DNA from: Coprinellus micaceus
Taxonomy: Eukaryota; Basidiomycota; Agaricomycetes; Agaricales; Psathyrellaceae
Reading direction: 5' to 3'
Assembly (NCBI GenBank): GCA_951394405.1
Contig: OX596345.1
Span: 1,550,001-1,614,000 of the forward strand
DNA: 64,000 bases
Part shown: positions 23,737 to 35,806 of the stretch, piece after piece
Numbering within the stretch: the first letter of the stretch is position 1
Layout: every line of letters starts with the position of its first letter
The notes under the pieces: model-generated
The model's input: only the letters and a program-made list of their open reading frames with translations
Told to the model about the DNA's origin: nothing
Databases searched by the model: none
Program-made: the position numbers and the translations under genes

Positions 23737-25667
23737 TCACACAAAGACGGCGTCGTCGTAAGCAGGTGGAGGAGGATCGGACTGAATCTCCGGAATTCGA
23801 GATGCCAGCCGTGGCGCAGGTCTAGTATCCAAGCTCAAGCTTGATATCCCAGTGCCCTCTCTCCTCGCCTCAACCAACTGCCTCTGAAGCCTACTCATCT
23901 CTAACTCGTGTTGGCCTCGATCCTGCTGCTGTGACAAGACTTTGACCTCCAGTTCATGGATCCGGCGCTTGAAGGCATCGTTCTCCCTTGCGACTTCCTG
24001 CAAGGCCCCCTGCAGGCCGAGCTCTGAGCTTTCCGACCACTGTAGATCCGCAGCGATGGCTTCCACTTCGTGCACCCGCTTGGTCAGCTCGGCCTTCTCC
24101 TTGGCGAATGCCTGCTCCCTCTCCTCTAGTCGATGGGCTAAGCGGAGGTTCTCGCCGGTCAGCCTTTGAACTGCCACCGCGTTCCCTCGCTCAAGCATCT
24201 GCTTCTCCTCCGCCGCTTCGGAGGTACGTTTCTCCAAGTCCATGATCTCCTTCTCCTTCGCGTCAAGTTTCTCCTGCGTCTCCTTTTGCCAACTCTCTTT
24301 CTCCACCTTCAACTCGTGCAAGTCGCGCGTGAGGGTCTCAACGAGTGCTGCCGTTTCCCGGTACTCCTTCTCAAAGTTCTCAAGCTCCCCAATCCTGGTC
24401 GTCGCCTGCGCCAATTGGGCTCTTAGCTGCTTCAGCTCGAGATCATGAGCGCGCTCTAGCTTGGAGGAGGCGACTTCGCTCTCGACAAGCTGGTTCTCTA
24501 GAAGGAGCGCCTTCATCATCGAGGTTTCCAACTCATCATTCAGCCGAGCGATTTCCTCGAGCTCTGCCTTCGGCTCCTCATTGGGTGCGGCGTCCACCTC
24601 TGAATCCGGGGATTCGGGTGGTGCATCCAACTCAACCGTGGTCGACTCCGAAGGTTTCTTCTGTGGAGTCTCGTCGACCTGAACTTGGGCCACCAAAATG
24701 TCATTTGGACTGGGGGGAATGATCATGGTCGTAGTGGCGTCTGCATCCGCATCGCCGGGCTGTGCGGGGGACTCGGCCACTGGGTCATTATTCGAGGACG
24801 TTGCCGTCACCGGGGGAGTTGGAAGGAACGTTGACTGGAGCTTTACACTGCCTTCCAGCTGAGGCGCTGAGAGTGCCGATGCGAGGGGAGGTGGGGGAGG
24901 GGGAGCAGGAACGGGAGGCGCAGATGAACGCGTTTCGTCGGCAGTTTGGGCTCGTTTCCTACGAACGGAGCGGCGATGCGAGGTCAGAGAAGAGATCGTG
25001 TGCAAGGTATTTGGGGGCAGGTTGATGATGGGGTTAGCGAGGTCGTCGTTGTCGAGTGGGCTGAGCGGGAGTGCGGGCTCTGATCGGCCTGACGGAGGGG
25101 GTGGAGAGGGCAGGGCAGGGGAGGGTCCTGTAACTGGACGTTAATAGTTGGGCTCGTGTAGAAAACTTGGAATACGTACCTGGGAGAGCATTCGCCGAAT
25201 GAGGAGGTGGGGAGAAGAAGGGGAGTGAGGGGGATCGATTATGGTGAATGGGCGACCGACGAGGGGACAGCTGATCTGGAATAACAGACGGCCCAACAAC
25301 CCTTTGAACGTCAGAAATTCCCCCCAACGTAGGCAACGGTCCAGCTACATATCGTTGACGTTAGCGCCGCGCCCCTGTTCACGAATCCGCAGCACGCACG
25401 AAGGTCGATAAGGTGTTCCCCCAACTCTTCCCCTGCCTGGACCCACCCAATGAGCCTCAACCCTACCGCCAACTCCATTGACGTCAACATCCCATTCCTG
25501 TCCTTGTCTGCGAGGCGCCAGATCTCCTTGAGGTCGTTTCGACCGAGGTCGCTCCGCTCGAAAACATCGATTGCCTTCTCGGTTGGGAGGATCCTCGATG
25601 CCTCGGTGCCGGTGAACGTTAGAATTTCGGCTAGGAGCTCGAGCTCCTCGGAGGTGGGTTCGAACAT
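23737..25667 (-). CDS. Single-EH-domain coiled-coil protein, paralog of the neighbouring Ede1-like gene (607 aa, 3 exons)
   Basis: Predicted exons are 25667-25400, 25344-25180 and 25127-23737. One EH domain occupies about residues 3-90 (NDLKEIWRLADKDRNGMLTSMEL). The sequence then passes through DLPGPLPTLGGI, nearly the same join as DKPGPLPTIQGI in the neighbour, and a Pro-rich linker to a long coiled coil (about 330-570). The end is PPPAYDDAVFV, the same PPxY-type tail as the neighbour. The first intron falls at the same place and phase as in the neighbour. It looks like the three-EH gene minus EH2 and EH3. A role in endocytic sites, perhaps by coiled-coil pairing, is inference. The upstream in-frame extension to 25718 lacks an ATG, so I start at 25667. 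Confidence 0.83.
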
Positions 25668-26680
25668 TTGACGGGTTCTGAAGACGTAGTGAATGAAGAG
25701 ATGGAAGTTCAAGAACAAGCGCTCATGAATCTAATTTGGGTAGGCGTGTGGGTACGGCGCCTATGGATTAAGGCTGTGCCGTGGTAGCCATACGACTACT
25801 AAGATCCTGCATGCAAAGCGTTAGATAAAATATTTTAGGCCGTAAAGAGAACCTTCACAAACATGGGAACGACTTGGGGTCCTTGGTCTGTTAGAAGTTG
25901 CCCACTCCCCGCTGTTCTTGTAGCCCTCGAACTTCAACCGCATGAATAGAAGAAACCTACCATTTTCTAGGTTGCCAGCCATTGTGTGAGTGATCTTGGA
26001 TGAGCACGTTCTGCGGATATTAGGGTGCCATTCATGGAGGTTCAGAAGAAACGGAGGTCGATGCCTGCGGTGCCCGCTTGGCGGCTGAGATCGAAATTGT
26101 TTTGACCGGGGAATGCGCCCGCTGTTCCTTCTGCCTTCATTCCATTTGCATCCTACGAAGCGCCACGCTCTTCCTTCCGCGCTACCGTCCTCAGCTCACA
26201 CAGGGACGAATTTTCAAGATTTTCTCGCCTTAAATAATTATCTACTCTACACAAGACACGATGGGAGTAACACATGTGTTACTCCCATCGTGTCTGAAAG
26301 GATGTTGGTGGATTCTGGAAGCTGCGCGCGCAACTATGAAAGGGAAACCAGGAGAACGAGAGACGAGAAGAAGGGGCCCGTGAAATGTATGTTCTATGGT
26401 ACACTGAAAGAGATATGGAAATGGAATGGAGGTCGTCAAATGCTCGTAACAAAGGTGCGTGATAGTAATGTGGTGGATGCATGAGGAGGAAATGGGGAGC
26501 CATAGATGTTGTGCTGATGATGAAAAGGAAACAAATTATAGGGTGTCGCTTGAATAGATATGGATGGGAAGTTGGAGCGAAGAGGATGCCCAGAACCGTG
26601 GAGAAAAGGAGGGCACAGGAGGAAGTCTAGAACTGGAGGTCAAAGGCGCCTGGCGATGCAGCCGTTGAGGACTACGGCTC
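25668..26680. other. Intergenic stretch between the EH gene and the HMG-box gene
   Basis: No supported gene. It holds the promoter side of the single-EH gene and the 3' side of the HMG-box gene, plus the 42-nt palindrome at 26254. The plus-strand ORF 26113-26484 passes through the palindrome and is not protein-like. Confidence 0.45.
26254..26295. repeat. Perfect 42-nt palindrome (21-bp arms, no spacer)
   Basis: The 21-base left arm (26254-26274) is followed immediately by its exact reverse complement (26275-26295). The centre is at 26274/26275, inside ACACATGTGT. Pairing stops at the next base on each side (A on the left, G on the right). On single strands it would form a hairpin or cruciform. 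It lies in the non-coding gap between two genes. It could be a transposon footprint, a terminator-like RNA hairpin in a 3' UTR, or a binding site for a dimeric protein. Confidence 0.9.
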
Positions 26681-28144
26681 TCAGGCGCAGAAGGTGGTGT
26701 CGAGATACATGTCCATGAAGTTATCCACCCTTGAGGAGAGCTCGGTTGCCCAAGGATCGCTGGGGTTGTAGCCGCAAGGCCCCATGTCGCCAAACTTGGA
26801 GGACGAGGGGGCTTCAGGCAACTGGACATCCATGTCGAACGTCTCCGCGGGACTGGCGTCACCGAAAAACGCATCGTAACCGACGGTGCGCAGACGAACG
26901 TCGATCTTGTTGATTGCACCGACGCCGAAGACGTATTCCGTGTTGTCCATGAACGCGGGGATCTCGCGCCTGTCGAATTCGGATGTCTGGGCGAAGACAG
27001 GCGTCTGAGGCTGCTAACGATGTTGGTGAGTACTTAATGCATGGTAGCAGGGACATGGGTGACTTACTTCGCCTTCCTTCTCTAGCTCACCAGGAGTAAG
27101 CTCAATGGTAGGAATGTCCTCCGTCGCGACGAACTCGTTCTCGTTGTCGGTGGGTACCTCATCGTAGCTCTCCTCCGTGCTCACGGAATTGGTAGCAGAC
27201 GGAGTGGGGGAGGCGGACCGGATGGAGGGGCTGAGGCTGGTGTATCGGCGAGCAGCAGGACGACTGCGTGTGCTACGACGAAGAGAAGACCCAAGAGTGG
27301 GAGAACTCCGCTCGGTGTCGAACTCGGCGTCACTTTCTTCGTCTGAACCCTTGGCAGCCTTCTTGCCCTTGCCCTTACCGCGGGAGTTGGACTTGCTCTT
27401 CGACGTGGCGGGCTTCTTATGGCCGTGGGGTGCGTATCGATACCCAGGGTGGTTGCGCTTGTGCTCGTCGCTCTCTTGCTTGGCCAGCCTCCGGAAGTAG
27501 TCCTTCTCGTGCTCCGGCAAGGCGCGCCACGCATTCCCTGCGTCCCTGCTGACGGTGTTCTGGTTCATCTTGGGGCCCTCGGCGAGCTTCCGCGCTTCGA
27601 TCTTCTTGTTGAAGTGCGATCGGAAGACGATGAACGCGTTGCGAGGGCGTCGGACATGGTCGTCCCTCTTGCTGGAGGCCTTCGAGGTGTATGGCTTCGA
27701 TCGATTCTTGGTGGTGGTCATAGTGGAAAGAGTCGGTGGGGAAGGGGGAGGCGAAGATGTAGAGGAGGTTGACGAAGTGGTGGAGGCGATGGAGGCAGAG
27801 CGAAGACGACCGGATCCACCGTTGGACACGACAGAGGGCTTGATGCCTTCCGATTTGGTGGAGCAGGCTCGCGGGTAGGACTTCGTCGAAGGAGGCGTAG
27901 AGGCGCGTTCGAGATGAGAGTGGGGAATAGGGTGGGGGCTGTTGCCTCGTGACAGGCACAGGCTTTGAAGGGTTTCGCCAACGGGGACCTCCCAGCCTTC
28001 GCCTGTAAATTAGACAAAGCTTATTGGGACCGAACAAGCATTGGCGATCCAACGAGACTCACTGTCATAACCGACTGGGACCCGGTGTCCAAGGCGTGCC
28101 GAGCTACGACCCTGGTGACGGGGAACATTACGGAAAGCAGGCAT
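26681..28144 (-). CDS. HMG-box DNA-binding protein (449 aa, 3 exons)
   Basis: Predicted exons are 28144-28063, 28002-27068 and 27013-26681. The HMG box is at about residues 144-215: RRPRNAFIVFRSHFNKK, then DAGNAWRALPEHEKDYFRRLA and HKRNHPGYRYAP. This is the MATA/SOX-like subgroup that bends DNA in the minor groove. A basic GKGKGKKAAK segment (possible NLS), a Ser-rich stretch and an acidic region follow. The C-terminal exon ends in a soluble, Asp-rich tail. The start depends on a small first exon (MPAFRNVPRHQGR) joined across a 60-nt intron with a GTGAGT donor and a CTAAT..ACAG acceptor. It is probably a transcription factor. Similar fungal proteins act in mating or development, but the targets cannot be read here. 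Confidence 0.85.
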
Positions 28145-30279
28145 TGGAGGAAAATGGGGAATAAGGAGCTTGCACGGAAGAGGTAGGTGTTGTCGAGCTG
28201 AACAACGCTACAGGGGAAGGGGCTTGGGGTGAGTGGCGCCTTAGGACGGATTTCGATGGGCTCGCGCCGTCTCCTCTTGAAGGATTTCTCGCTTGTCTCG
28301 CCGTGGACCGTCGGACGGTTCCCTCTCGCCATGAGCGAAACGTTGCAGCCTCGTGTCGCCAATTTTCTTCTTTATGTTGACTATATCACTTCTGAAATTG
28401 GCGGGGTACTGCTGTATCCAGCTATATCGTCAGGGAAGATCTGAAAAACGGAACCTTTCTTTTAACAAAGCAGAGGATGGCAAAGAAAAGAAGATGTCCA
28501 CATCTACGCAAAGCTAGGGTCGCCACCATCACAGCACCTCTCAAAATATTTGGAGCGGAAAGGAGAGAATCTCTGGGTGGCGTCTGTCGTGGGATGACAG
28601 GTATTGTCATCTGAGGCAGACTCTGTTACAGGTCGAATCCGCCCTCGACCCAGACCAGCAGAGACGGAACTATTGCACTGATTCGCGGAAAGATTTTCTG
28701 TGCCAGGCTAGAGAAAGGGTCATTGGATAATGTACGCATTTAGCAGTTTCCGAACGTGATATGCGAAGGGACATGTATACTTCTGGGCGACTATAATGAA
28801 TTGATGGTCGCTCTCCCTATCCCGGGATATCGCACCCTGGCCACCTTGTCCCCGAGGGTGATGAGCCATGGTCTTCGACGTAGACATCTCTCAAGGAGCT
28901 GCCTTGTTTTATGTGTGGTGCGAGGGCGGTGTCGCGTCGGCGGCGCCATCCATCCCGGGTGCCTGGTCGCGATGAGGTTTAACGGGCGCGGAACTATAAG
29001 TGCGTCTAAATCGCGACAGATACAGTTGTGCGAACGCCCGCAAGTGATAGGAAACGCCGACAGTATCGATCGATCGAGATACCAGAGAAAGAGAGGGCGT
29101 CTGGAACGGCGGCCTCCATATGGTGACTTCTCCCTGAATGAACGAGGTTAACTGACCGCTAGCCCCCGAGTCATAAGACCCCACTTCTGAACCGTTTAGA
29201 TAGGCATACAGGGAGTCAGAAAGTCCGACTTATCGTCGGAAGGCGCGTTCCCGAGTCATTTACCGAAACAAAGCTTTCTCGCGCATCGTGGTGATGTCAA
29301 CAAGTTTCGCGGGACAGTATGTGGGCGCTGAACGTCGGTTGTCAGTCAATTTCGTACGAGTTGGTTCCGTGCTCCACAAATGCTTTGTCCAGGGATCCCC
29401 TTTGGGGAAAAAATAGGCGAGGAGGAAGCTGAAAAAGGTCTGCGGATGGTGACGGGTGTGTTGTACGACGGGATCAAATTATGTGATAGCGCACCGTCGG
29501 TCATCTGAGAAAACAAGAACACGTTCTTGCCCAGTCCATGCTGTCTCTTGCTTTATCCTTAGTGTTTTTAAAATCCTCCAGAAGCACCTGAAACGCCTAA
29601 CAGTATTCACCACTGCACATGCGATAGTCCATCGATTACCTGCACCATCCAGGTGGTGCCTTCTTTGCCGTCGTCATATGGCTGTTAAGCGAGAGAAAGA
29701 AACAATTAATGAACGCAATCGTGCGGAGATTAGATTGTGCTATGCGTGGAAGAGAAAGAAGGCGCGCCTGTCCCAGTTGTACTTGAGTCCATGGGACCGA
29801 ACATGAGGCAGTTCCACGAAGTCTTTTCCTGCGGACATCCCCGCCTGGTCAAAGCCCGTCATCAGGGATGATCGGCACCTAATCGCGACAATAGCTTTGG
29901 AGTCAAGCTTAACCAAATAAAAGCAAGATCACATGTCCATGTTCGACGTCATCCTCACTGCCAGGGCCAAGCGCCCAGCAACAGGTTTGTCGGAGTCACA
30001 GTACCAACTTGGCCTTGAAAAACTGGATGGACACCTCATGCAACGCACGACGGGGACCTCGTAGCTGAGCATTCACGAGATACGTTGAAGCTATCATAAA
30101 TACAGGGCACTCCAGCGCGGTATGCATATCTTTTTCTCTTAAAACACGGCTCCGACTCGTGTCTCATCGACCTGAACCCCAGTTTCTCTTCCTCTCAAGG
30201 CATATTCCGCGCTCCGAACACTGAGACCATTCTTTGTGTACCGACGAAACCCTTCCCACTTCGACCCTACCCGAACGAA
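28145..30279. other. Large gene-free divergent interval
   Basis: About 2.1 kb separates the HMG-box gene (minus) from the first TPR gene (plus), so both promoters lie here. No ORF longer than about 130 codons looks like protein, and most lack an ATG. I found no tRNA, tandem repeat or transposon ends. Confidence 0.45.
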
Positions 30280-31919
30280 ATGTACGGGCCAATTCTTCGG
30301 CAATCCCTCCGCACCCGCGGAACACACTTGGTCGCTTCACCCGCTTCGAAGCTCATACCGAGGCCTATCGTACCCAGGGCTGCCCGTGGGACACCTAATA
30401 TAACCGACGTGCGGGGGTACAGCGACCAGCCATCGTCCAACCCGCTCGATCCGTCCAGGGCGAGCCCGGGGAGTACAGGTTCGACCGCAGGACCCGAATC
30501 ATCTCAGAGAGCAGATGCCGGAGACTTTGCCTCGAGGTACGCAGAGGAAGCTTCACCCATTGGTCCCAAGTCTCGCTTGGGATATGTTTTCACCGCTCTC
30601 CTTCTCGGAGGACTTGGCATGACTATCTACGGAATGTGAGTGCCCGTGTCCGCTCGTTTGGCTGGAGTCTAACTCCGCCTTGCAGCGGAGAACTATGGGG
30701 GAGTATGACCATCTGGCCCAAGGAGGTTAGGAATGACCTCCGGCAAGGCCTTCGGGAGAGCATGAGAGAAGAACGCGGGATTGCCGTGCAGTATCTAACT
30801 CGGTACGCCTGCTTCCCCTGGGGTCATCGCTCCTCAGCTCATCCTCACTAGTGCCTGGGAGAATGCAAAGAAAATGAAACCCGAGGATTTCGGTCTACAA
30901 CCCTACATGAAGACTACAGGAATTGCCATCACCCTCGCTGCCGTACTCGAAGCCGACGGCAAACACGAGCAGGCGTACCAAGTGTACCAGGAGGCCTTGA
31001 GCCAGCTCCAAGAAGGCGCTACGGGCTCGACATCGCGTCTTCGTACTGGCCTTTCTGCTCCTGAGCGTATGCGCGGTGTCGCGCTGGCATACCGCCTAGG
31101 GGAACTCGCCGAGCAGCTACACAAGCCCGCTGAGGAGGAAGAGAAGTGGTTGGTGCACAGCGTGGAAACGACGTTGAGGGACATTATGCACGTTTCGCCC
31201 AAGAAGGATGTTTCGATGGAGAGAAACACGCCGGACGGCAAGGTCGAGGCGAGTGGAATGGTGGAGCAATTGAAGTTGCCGATGTGGGCTACGAGCCATG
31301 ACTTGGCGGCGCCGTTCGAGGCGCTAGGGAGTTTCTACTCCAAGACTGGAAAAATCAGGTGAGTGATGTTCAACTCTGTCGACGTCGCGACGCTTATGAA
31401 GAGTTTCCGTAGCTACGCAATGCCTCTGTACCTCCAAGCCATCGCCATTCTCATTCCTCCCCCTCCCCAAGTTACTCCAGCCGACGACCAGTGTCGCGCA
31501 GCGCAGCTGATGGGGAACATCGCCGAACTCATCCTCCGCACCAGTATGGACCCCGCAGCTGTCGAACAGGCGGAGTCTTGGGCGAGCAAGGGGCTCGAGG
31601 TTGCGTCCCGCGTCCGCAAGTCGACATTCAGGACCCACCCGGTGTGCGAGCACGCATATGCGATGATGTTGTATAACCTGGCTATGATTAGGGATGTAAG
31701 TAACTGTCATTCCCCTTTCCGTGGTGTACAGAACTGATAGTATGAGGGCTGCATTCGCAGATGTCGGGAGACCAAGATAGGGCGAGGCAGCTCTTCGTTG
31801 AGAGCATGCATCAAGCCAGGTCGATTGGACTCAAGGAAGCTGTCAAGAACGCTGAGAAGGCCATTGGAGAACTGGGAAGGGGGGCTGAAGTTCCTTCCGT
31901 TCTCACTAAGAACAAATAG
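30280..31919 (+). CDS. Mitochondrial TPR-like membrane protein, Mgr3-like, copy 1 (473 aa, 5 exons)
   Basis: Predicted exons are 30280-30635, 30686-30802, 30852-31358, 31413-31695 and 31761-31919. The first about 40 residues are Arg/Ser-rich without acids early on, fitting a mitochondrial presequence. One membrane segment follows (about 100-118, LGYVFTALLLGGLGMTIYGI). The rest is helical TPR-like repeats (AWENAKKM, AYQVYQEALSQLQ, AMPLYLQAIAIL, ARQLFVESMHQARSIGL). This layout resembles yeast Mgr3 and its relative YKL133C, inner-membrane TPR adaptors of the i-AAA protease Yme1. That assignment is by architecture only. The second copy lies 427 nt downstream in the same orientation, with matching intron positions. 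Confidence 0.72.
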
Positions 31920-32346
31920 AGGGGGGCATCTCTGTATCTATGGGGCACATATACAAGATATGAATGGAAACCAGCGATTGTCACCGTCCTCACTCGACCT
32001 TCGTACTTGGGCCGCACTCTCATGGTCTTTCCTTATTTCCTTCCCACTTTCTCTCCGGCGTGATCCTGCCCAGACGGTTAGATTCTCGCCCAATCACCTG
32101 AGTGCTTGTCTCAAACAACCCCGCGGCGTTCCCCGAGTACAACTCCAACGCCTCTCCAAGGACCACACCGATCGCTCCGAGTTCCAGCCGCCCGTGCTAT
32201 ATACACCGGTGGGATGTCTAGCATAGGTTCTGTAGCGCACCTACCCGCCTGCGTTACCTCTCACTGTTCACTTCCACCACTCAAGCCTATAGCATTGACT
32301 GAAACTCGGGGATTGTACTTGACCTGGACCCCTCACTCATCACATT

Positions 32347-34121
32347 ATGCTCCGCCAATTCCAAACCCGGGCTCTCCAGTCCTTCGCCTCGAACGCATCT
32401 CGTTCCGCAAGCACTGCATCAACATCTAAGGCCGCCTTTCGTCTACTCTCCAAGCTAACTCTAACCACCTTGCCCGCCGTGAATGCTCGGCACTTCGCAA
32501 CAGAAACTTGGGAAGGGCAGCCTCCCCCCAACATTCCTGGAACTGGGGAGCCGACCTCGAAGTCTCCTGGATCTGGCCATTCCTCCGCACCTGGTTTTGG
32601 CTCTGGGACTACGTCCTCATCCCCATCATCGTCGGCACTCGGTGCGGCGGGTGAACCCGCGTCGCAGGACTACGAGGAATTCGTCGTGTTGGAGGAGGCG
32701 CCTACGACGTCACTATTCGCCCCGTTTTGGACCCTTATGTTTGTCACCGGCATGGCGGGTCTAGCTATTGGACTGTGAGTTTCACCTTGTATTATAAATA
32801 ACTGGGAACTGACGGGCGACGATCCAGGGGCCCGCTCTCACCAAATGTCCCTGTCTGGCCGCAGGAATTGCGCACCGATTTGAGCATTGCGTTCCGGGAG
32901 ACGACGAAAGGGAGTCGCGAGTCGAGCGCTTATCATTTGTATCGGTGTGTTTTCAGTCCCGCTCCATCTCCCTGTACGTTTCTGATGCGGAGAGCGTGTT
33001 CCGTACAGTGCTTGGGAGAAAGCCAAAGAAATGCCTCTCGAGAAGTTCGGCAATAATCCATTCCTCAAACTATCGGGGGTCGGCATTGCTCTCGCCTCGA
33101 CATATGACCATACGAACAAGCACCTCCAGGCCTACGAAGTCTACCACGAGACCCTCAGCCAGTTCCTCGACCCCTCCTCCTCCGGGGACCCTGCAACAGC
33201 CAAGCTCCGCCAGGGGTTGAATACCGCGGAGCGCCTTCGCGCTGTCGCCATCGCTTACAAGCTCAGTGAGATGGCGCACGAGCAGCACATGGACAAGGGG
33301 GAGGAGCAGTGGTTGAAGTGGAGCGTGAAGGCGCTGAGGAACGATGTGTTGGGTATGGGGCTGGAGCCAGGGGTCAGCGAGACGGAGGTTAGTTTGGGGA
33401 GTGTGATGAAGAGTAAAGAGTTGAGGGAGGAGTTGAAGAAGGGACTGTCGTTAGCGAACTGGATGCCGCCGATGTGGAGGTTGACAGCGAACGTTGCGAG
33501 GCCATTTGAGGCGTTGGGGAAGCTGTATGCGAGGGAGGGCAAATTCGAGTAGGTCTACCGCGCCTTCTCCCCTCCGCCCTGGAGCTGAATGTGTCATTCT
33601 AGCGAGGCGATCCCGTACTATCTCCAGGCCATCGATATTCTCATGCCTGGGGGCGACTCTGCTGCTCAGATTGCCCCGGCCCAGGAGCAATGTCGCGCCG
33701 CTCAGCTCATGGGGAACGTCTCGGAGACGCTCCTCCGGTCTCGAGGCGACGATCGAGCAGCCCTTGCCGAGGCGGAGGCATGGGCGAGGAAGGGACTCGA
33801 GATTTCGACTCGCAACCATCGCGGCGGTGGGCAGAAGCTTGGCGAGTGCGAGATCTCGTACGCATTTATGCTATATAATTTGGCCATGGTTCGAGAAGTG
33901 AGTGGCCGATAACTGTTGACTTTAGTTAGTTTGCTGACGGCCTCTATCTTCGATAGTTGTCCGGAGACCAGAAGAGTGCTCTTGGGCTCTTTGCGGAGAG
34001 TTTGGGTCAGTCGAAGGCCATTGGGCTTCGCGAGGGTATTATGAATGCGGAGAGGGCAATCCGGGACATTGGAAGGACCACGGCGACGGTATCTTCTCTC
34101 CTCCCCGACGACATTCCCTGA
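32347..34121 (+). CDS. Mitochondrial TPR-like membrane protein, Mgr3-like, copy 2 (514 aa, 5 exons)
   Basis: Predicted exons are 32347-32774, 32828-32944, 33009-33548, 33603-33897 and 33957-34121. It starts with an Arg/Ser-rich presequence (MLRQFQTRALQSFASNASR). A membrane segment is at about 122-143 (FWTLMFVTGMAGLAIGLG). TPR-like helices parallel copy 1: AWEKAKEMPLEKFG, AYEVYHETLSQFL, AIPYYLQAIDIL, QCRAAQLMGNVSETLL, MLYNLAMVRE and SGDQKSALGLF. Exon 2 is 117 nt in both copies and all intron phases agree, so the pair arose by tandem duplication. The inferred role is the same: an inner-membrane TPR adaptor, possibly for substrate delivery to the i-AAA protease. The difference in length lies mainly in the Ser/Gly-rich region before the membrane segment. 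Confidence 0.72.
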
Positions 34122-34240
34122 GCTGGCAATAAATAGTGGTCATAGTATAAAGGAACGAACCAATCACATCCAATGTATGTACCAATAGTGTAGTGTGGGC
34201 GTGAATGAATGTGCGTACGTGTACAGATAGCGAACAATGC

Positions 34241-35193
34241 CTAGGCGTCGTCGTCCTCGACCTCCTCGATGACGGCTCCGCGCGTTCGTCGCTGGGTGGG
34301 CGCGGGTGCATCTTCTTCGACCTCTTCGATATAAGCGCCGCCATTTGAAGTGGATGCCTCAACCTTGGACTTGCCCTTGGAAGACTTCTCCTTCTTGGAG
34401 CTGGAAGCCTCCTTGCTCTTCTTGGATTTCTTCTTCTTAACAACATCCCACTCCCAAAGAGGGATGAAGGAGTCGATCTAGAGTGACGGTTAGGGCGAAA
34501 TTGCGATGGTAGCGGTTGGGACGTACGAATCCGACATCAGCGAATAGTTGGGGGAATATCCAGATACCAGGGCTCGCCACGACGACCGTAATAATGTAGA
34601 AGATTAACCGCACAAGCGCAATGGCGAAGAACAGACCGATGAGCCCGAGCATACCCATACTCAGATAATAGACACCCAACCGCATGGTGGGCGGCCAGAG
34701 GGGGAACATCACTCCAGCGAGCATGATGACGACCATGAGGATGCCTCCAGCATATGTGGTCCACTGGGAACCCTCGTAGAACCACGCGTAGTATTCCTTG
34801 GGGCCGAACATCTGCTCTTGGATGATCTGAAGGGCTTTGGGGGAAGATGACGAGGAGCCGGTGGGTTGGCCGCGTTGCACGCGGAGGAAGAAGGCGAAGG
34901 CGTTGACGGCTTGCAGAAGGGTTTGGGCTTGCTCCTCGGATTCAACCTTTGGTACGCCCTTGAGCTTGCCGTAGGCGGGTGAGAGCAGAGCTTTCACTGC
35001 TGATTTGCCTGTGGATTTCATATGCTCTGTTCAGCCCGGATCCGCGCCCGGATGACACGGTGAACGCACCCTTGAAGTAGTCCACCCGCTTTCCATTGAG
35101 TGCGCCGACTCGGATTTTGAGTCCAGCTCCTCCACTGCGCAGGAAGTCGGCAATCTTTTTGATTTCGGCGGGTGCCTTTTGCTGTTGTTCCAT
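34241..35193 (-). CDS. SEC62: Sec62, ER post-translational translocation subunit (280 aa, 3 exons)
   Basis: Predicted exons are 35193-35070, 35008-34527 and 34477-34241. The N-terminal cytosolic domain has the family features (IADFLRSGGAGLKIRVGALNGKRVDYFKG and FFLRVQRG). The core has EYYAWFYEGSQWTTYAGG followed by two membrane segments (about 135-155 and 165-190). The sequence then reads ADVGFIDSFIPLWEWD and a Lys-rich, Glu-rich tail. Sec62 joins Sec61 and Sec63 to pass finished precursors into the ER. The length suits the family. The last exon supplies the charged C-terminus, which in other species contacts Sec63. The two introns show GTGCGT and GTACGT donors. Confidence 0.93.
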
Positions 35194-35470
35194 TTCGGAG
35201 AGATGTTACGAGTCTTCGACCAGGCGATGAGGGGAGGTATGGGATATGCTATTCCGTCCGGCGGGCGCTAGAAGACGAAACGCAGTGCAAAACATAGCTC
35301 GGTCAAGTTCAACGACTTCATATTTGCAAAACCAATACCCACAGAGACCCAGTGTGGTGGAGGGAGGAGGAAAGATGTTGGCACTCGTCAAGATGTGTCT
35401 TCGGGGTCTAATCCACACCCTTACACGTCACAATACAGATTAGCACAGCCCCTGATCTAGATTTATGAGG

Positions 35471-35806
35471 CTACAAATCTAATCTAATCGTACCTTTTGA
35501 ATTACGACTCCGGACTCCTTGCTTCTTGCCACCATAGTCCCGACGTCCGTTAACCTTCGGGACGGATACCAGGCTGCGGGATAAGTCACTGGACTGAATG
35601 TCTGCGGTGACTTCATAGGGCACCTTGAGGACGATGTTCTTCTTGGTTCTTCGTAGTTCGAGTCGAGGGCTCATATTGTTCTGTCCAAGAGTGGGGAAGA
35701 TTCGCCTCGTCCGTTTCCACTCATTAAGGGGGACGTGGTAGTAGGGTACATTTTTGGAGCGTGGTGCTGTGCTTCCAAGCGATGTAGCCCCTTTAACGCC
35801 CGGCAT
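35471..35806 (-). CDS. Small unknown basic protein (111 aa)
   Basis: A single ATG-started frame (MPGVKGATSLGSTAPRSKN to a TAG) with protein-like composition: KNVPYYHVPLNEWKRTRRIFPTLG, then VLKVPYEVTADIQ and a basic end. It lies 277 nt beyond the SEC62 start and on the same strand, so it is not part of that gene. No domain is recognised. It could be a complete small gene or the last exon of a larger one now partly lost. Its 5' end abuts the decayed WW-gene fragment on the opposite strand. Confidence 0.4.
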   Translation of the reverse strand: MPGVKGATSLGSTAPRSKNVPYYHVPLNEWKRTRRIFPTLGQNNMSPRLELRRTKKNIVLKVPYEVTADIQSSDLSRSLVSVPKVNGRRDYGGKKQGVRSRNSKGTIRLDL

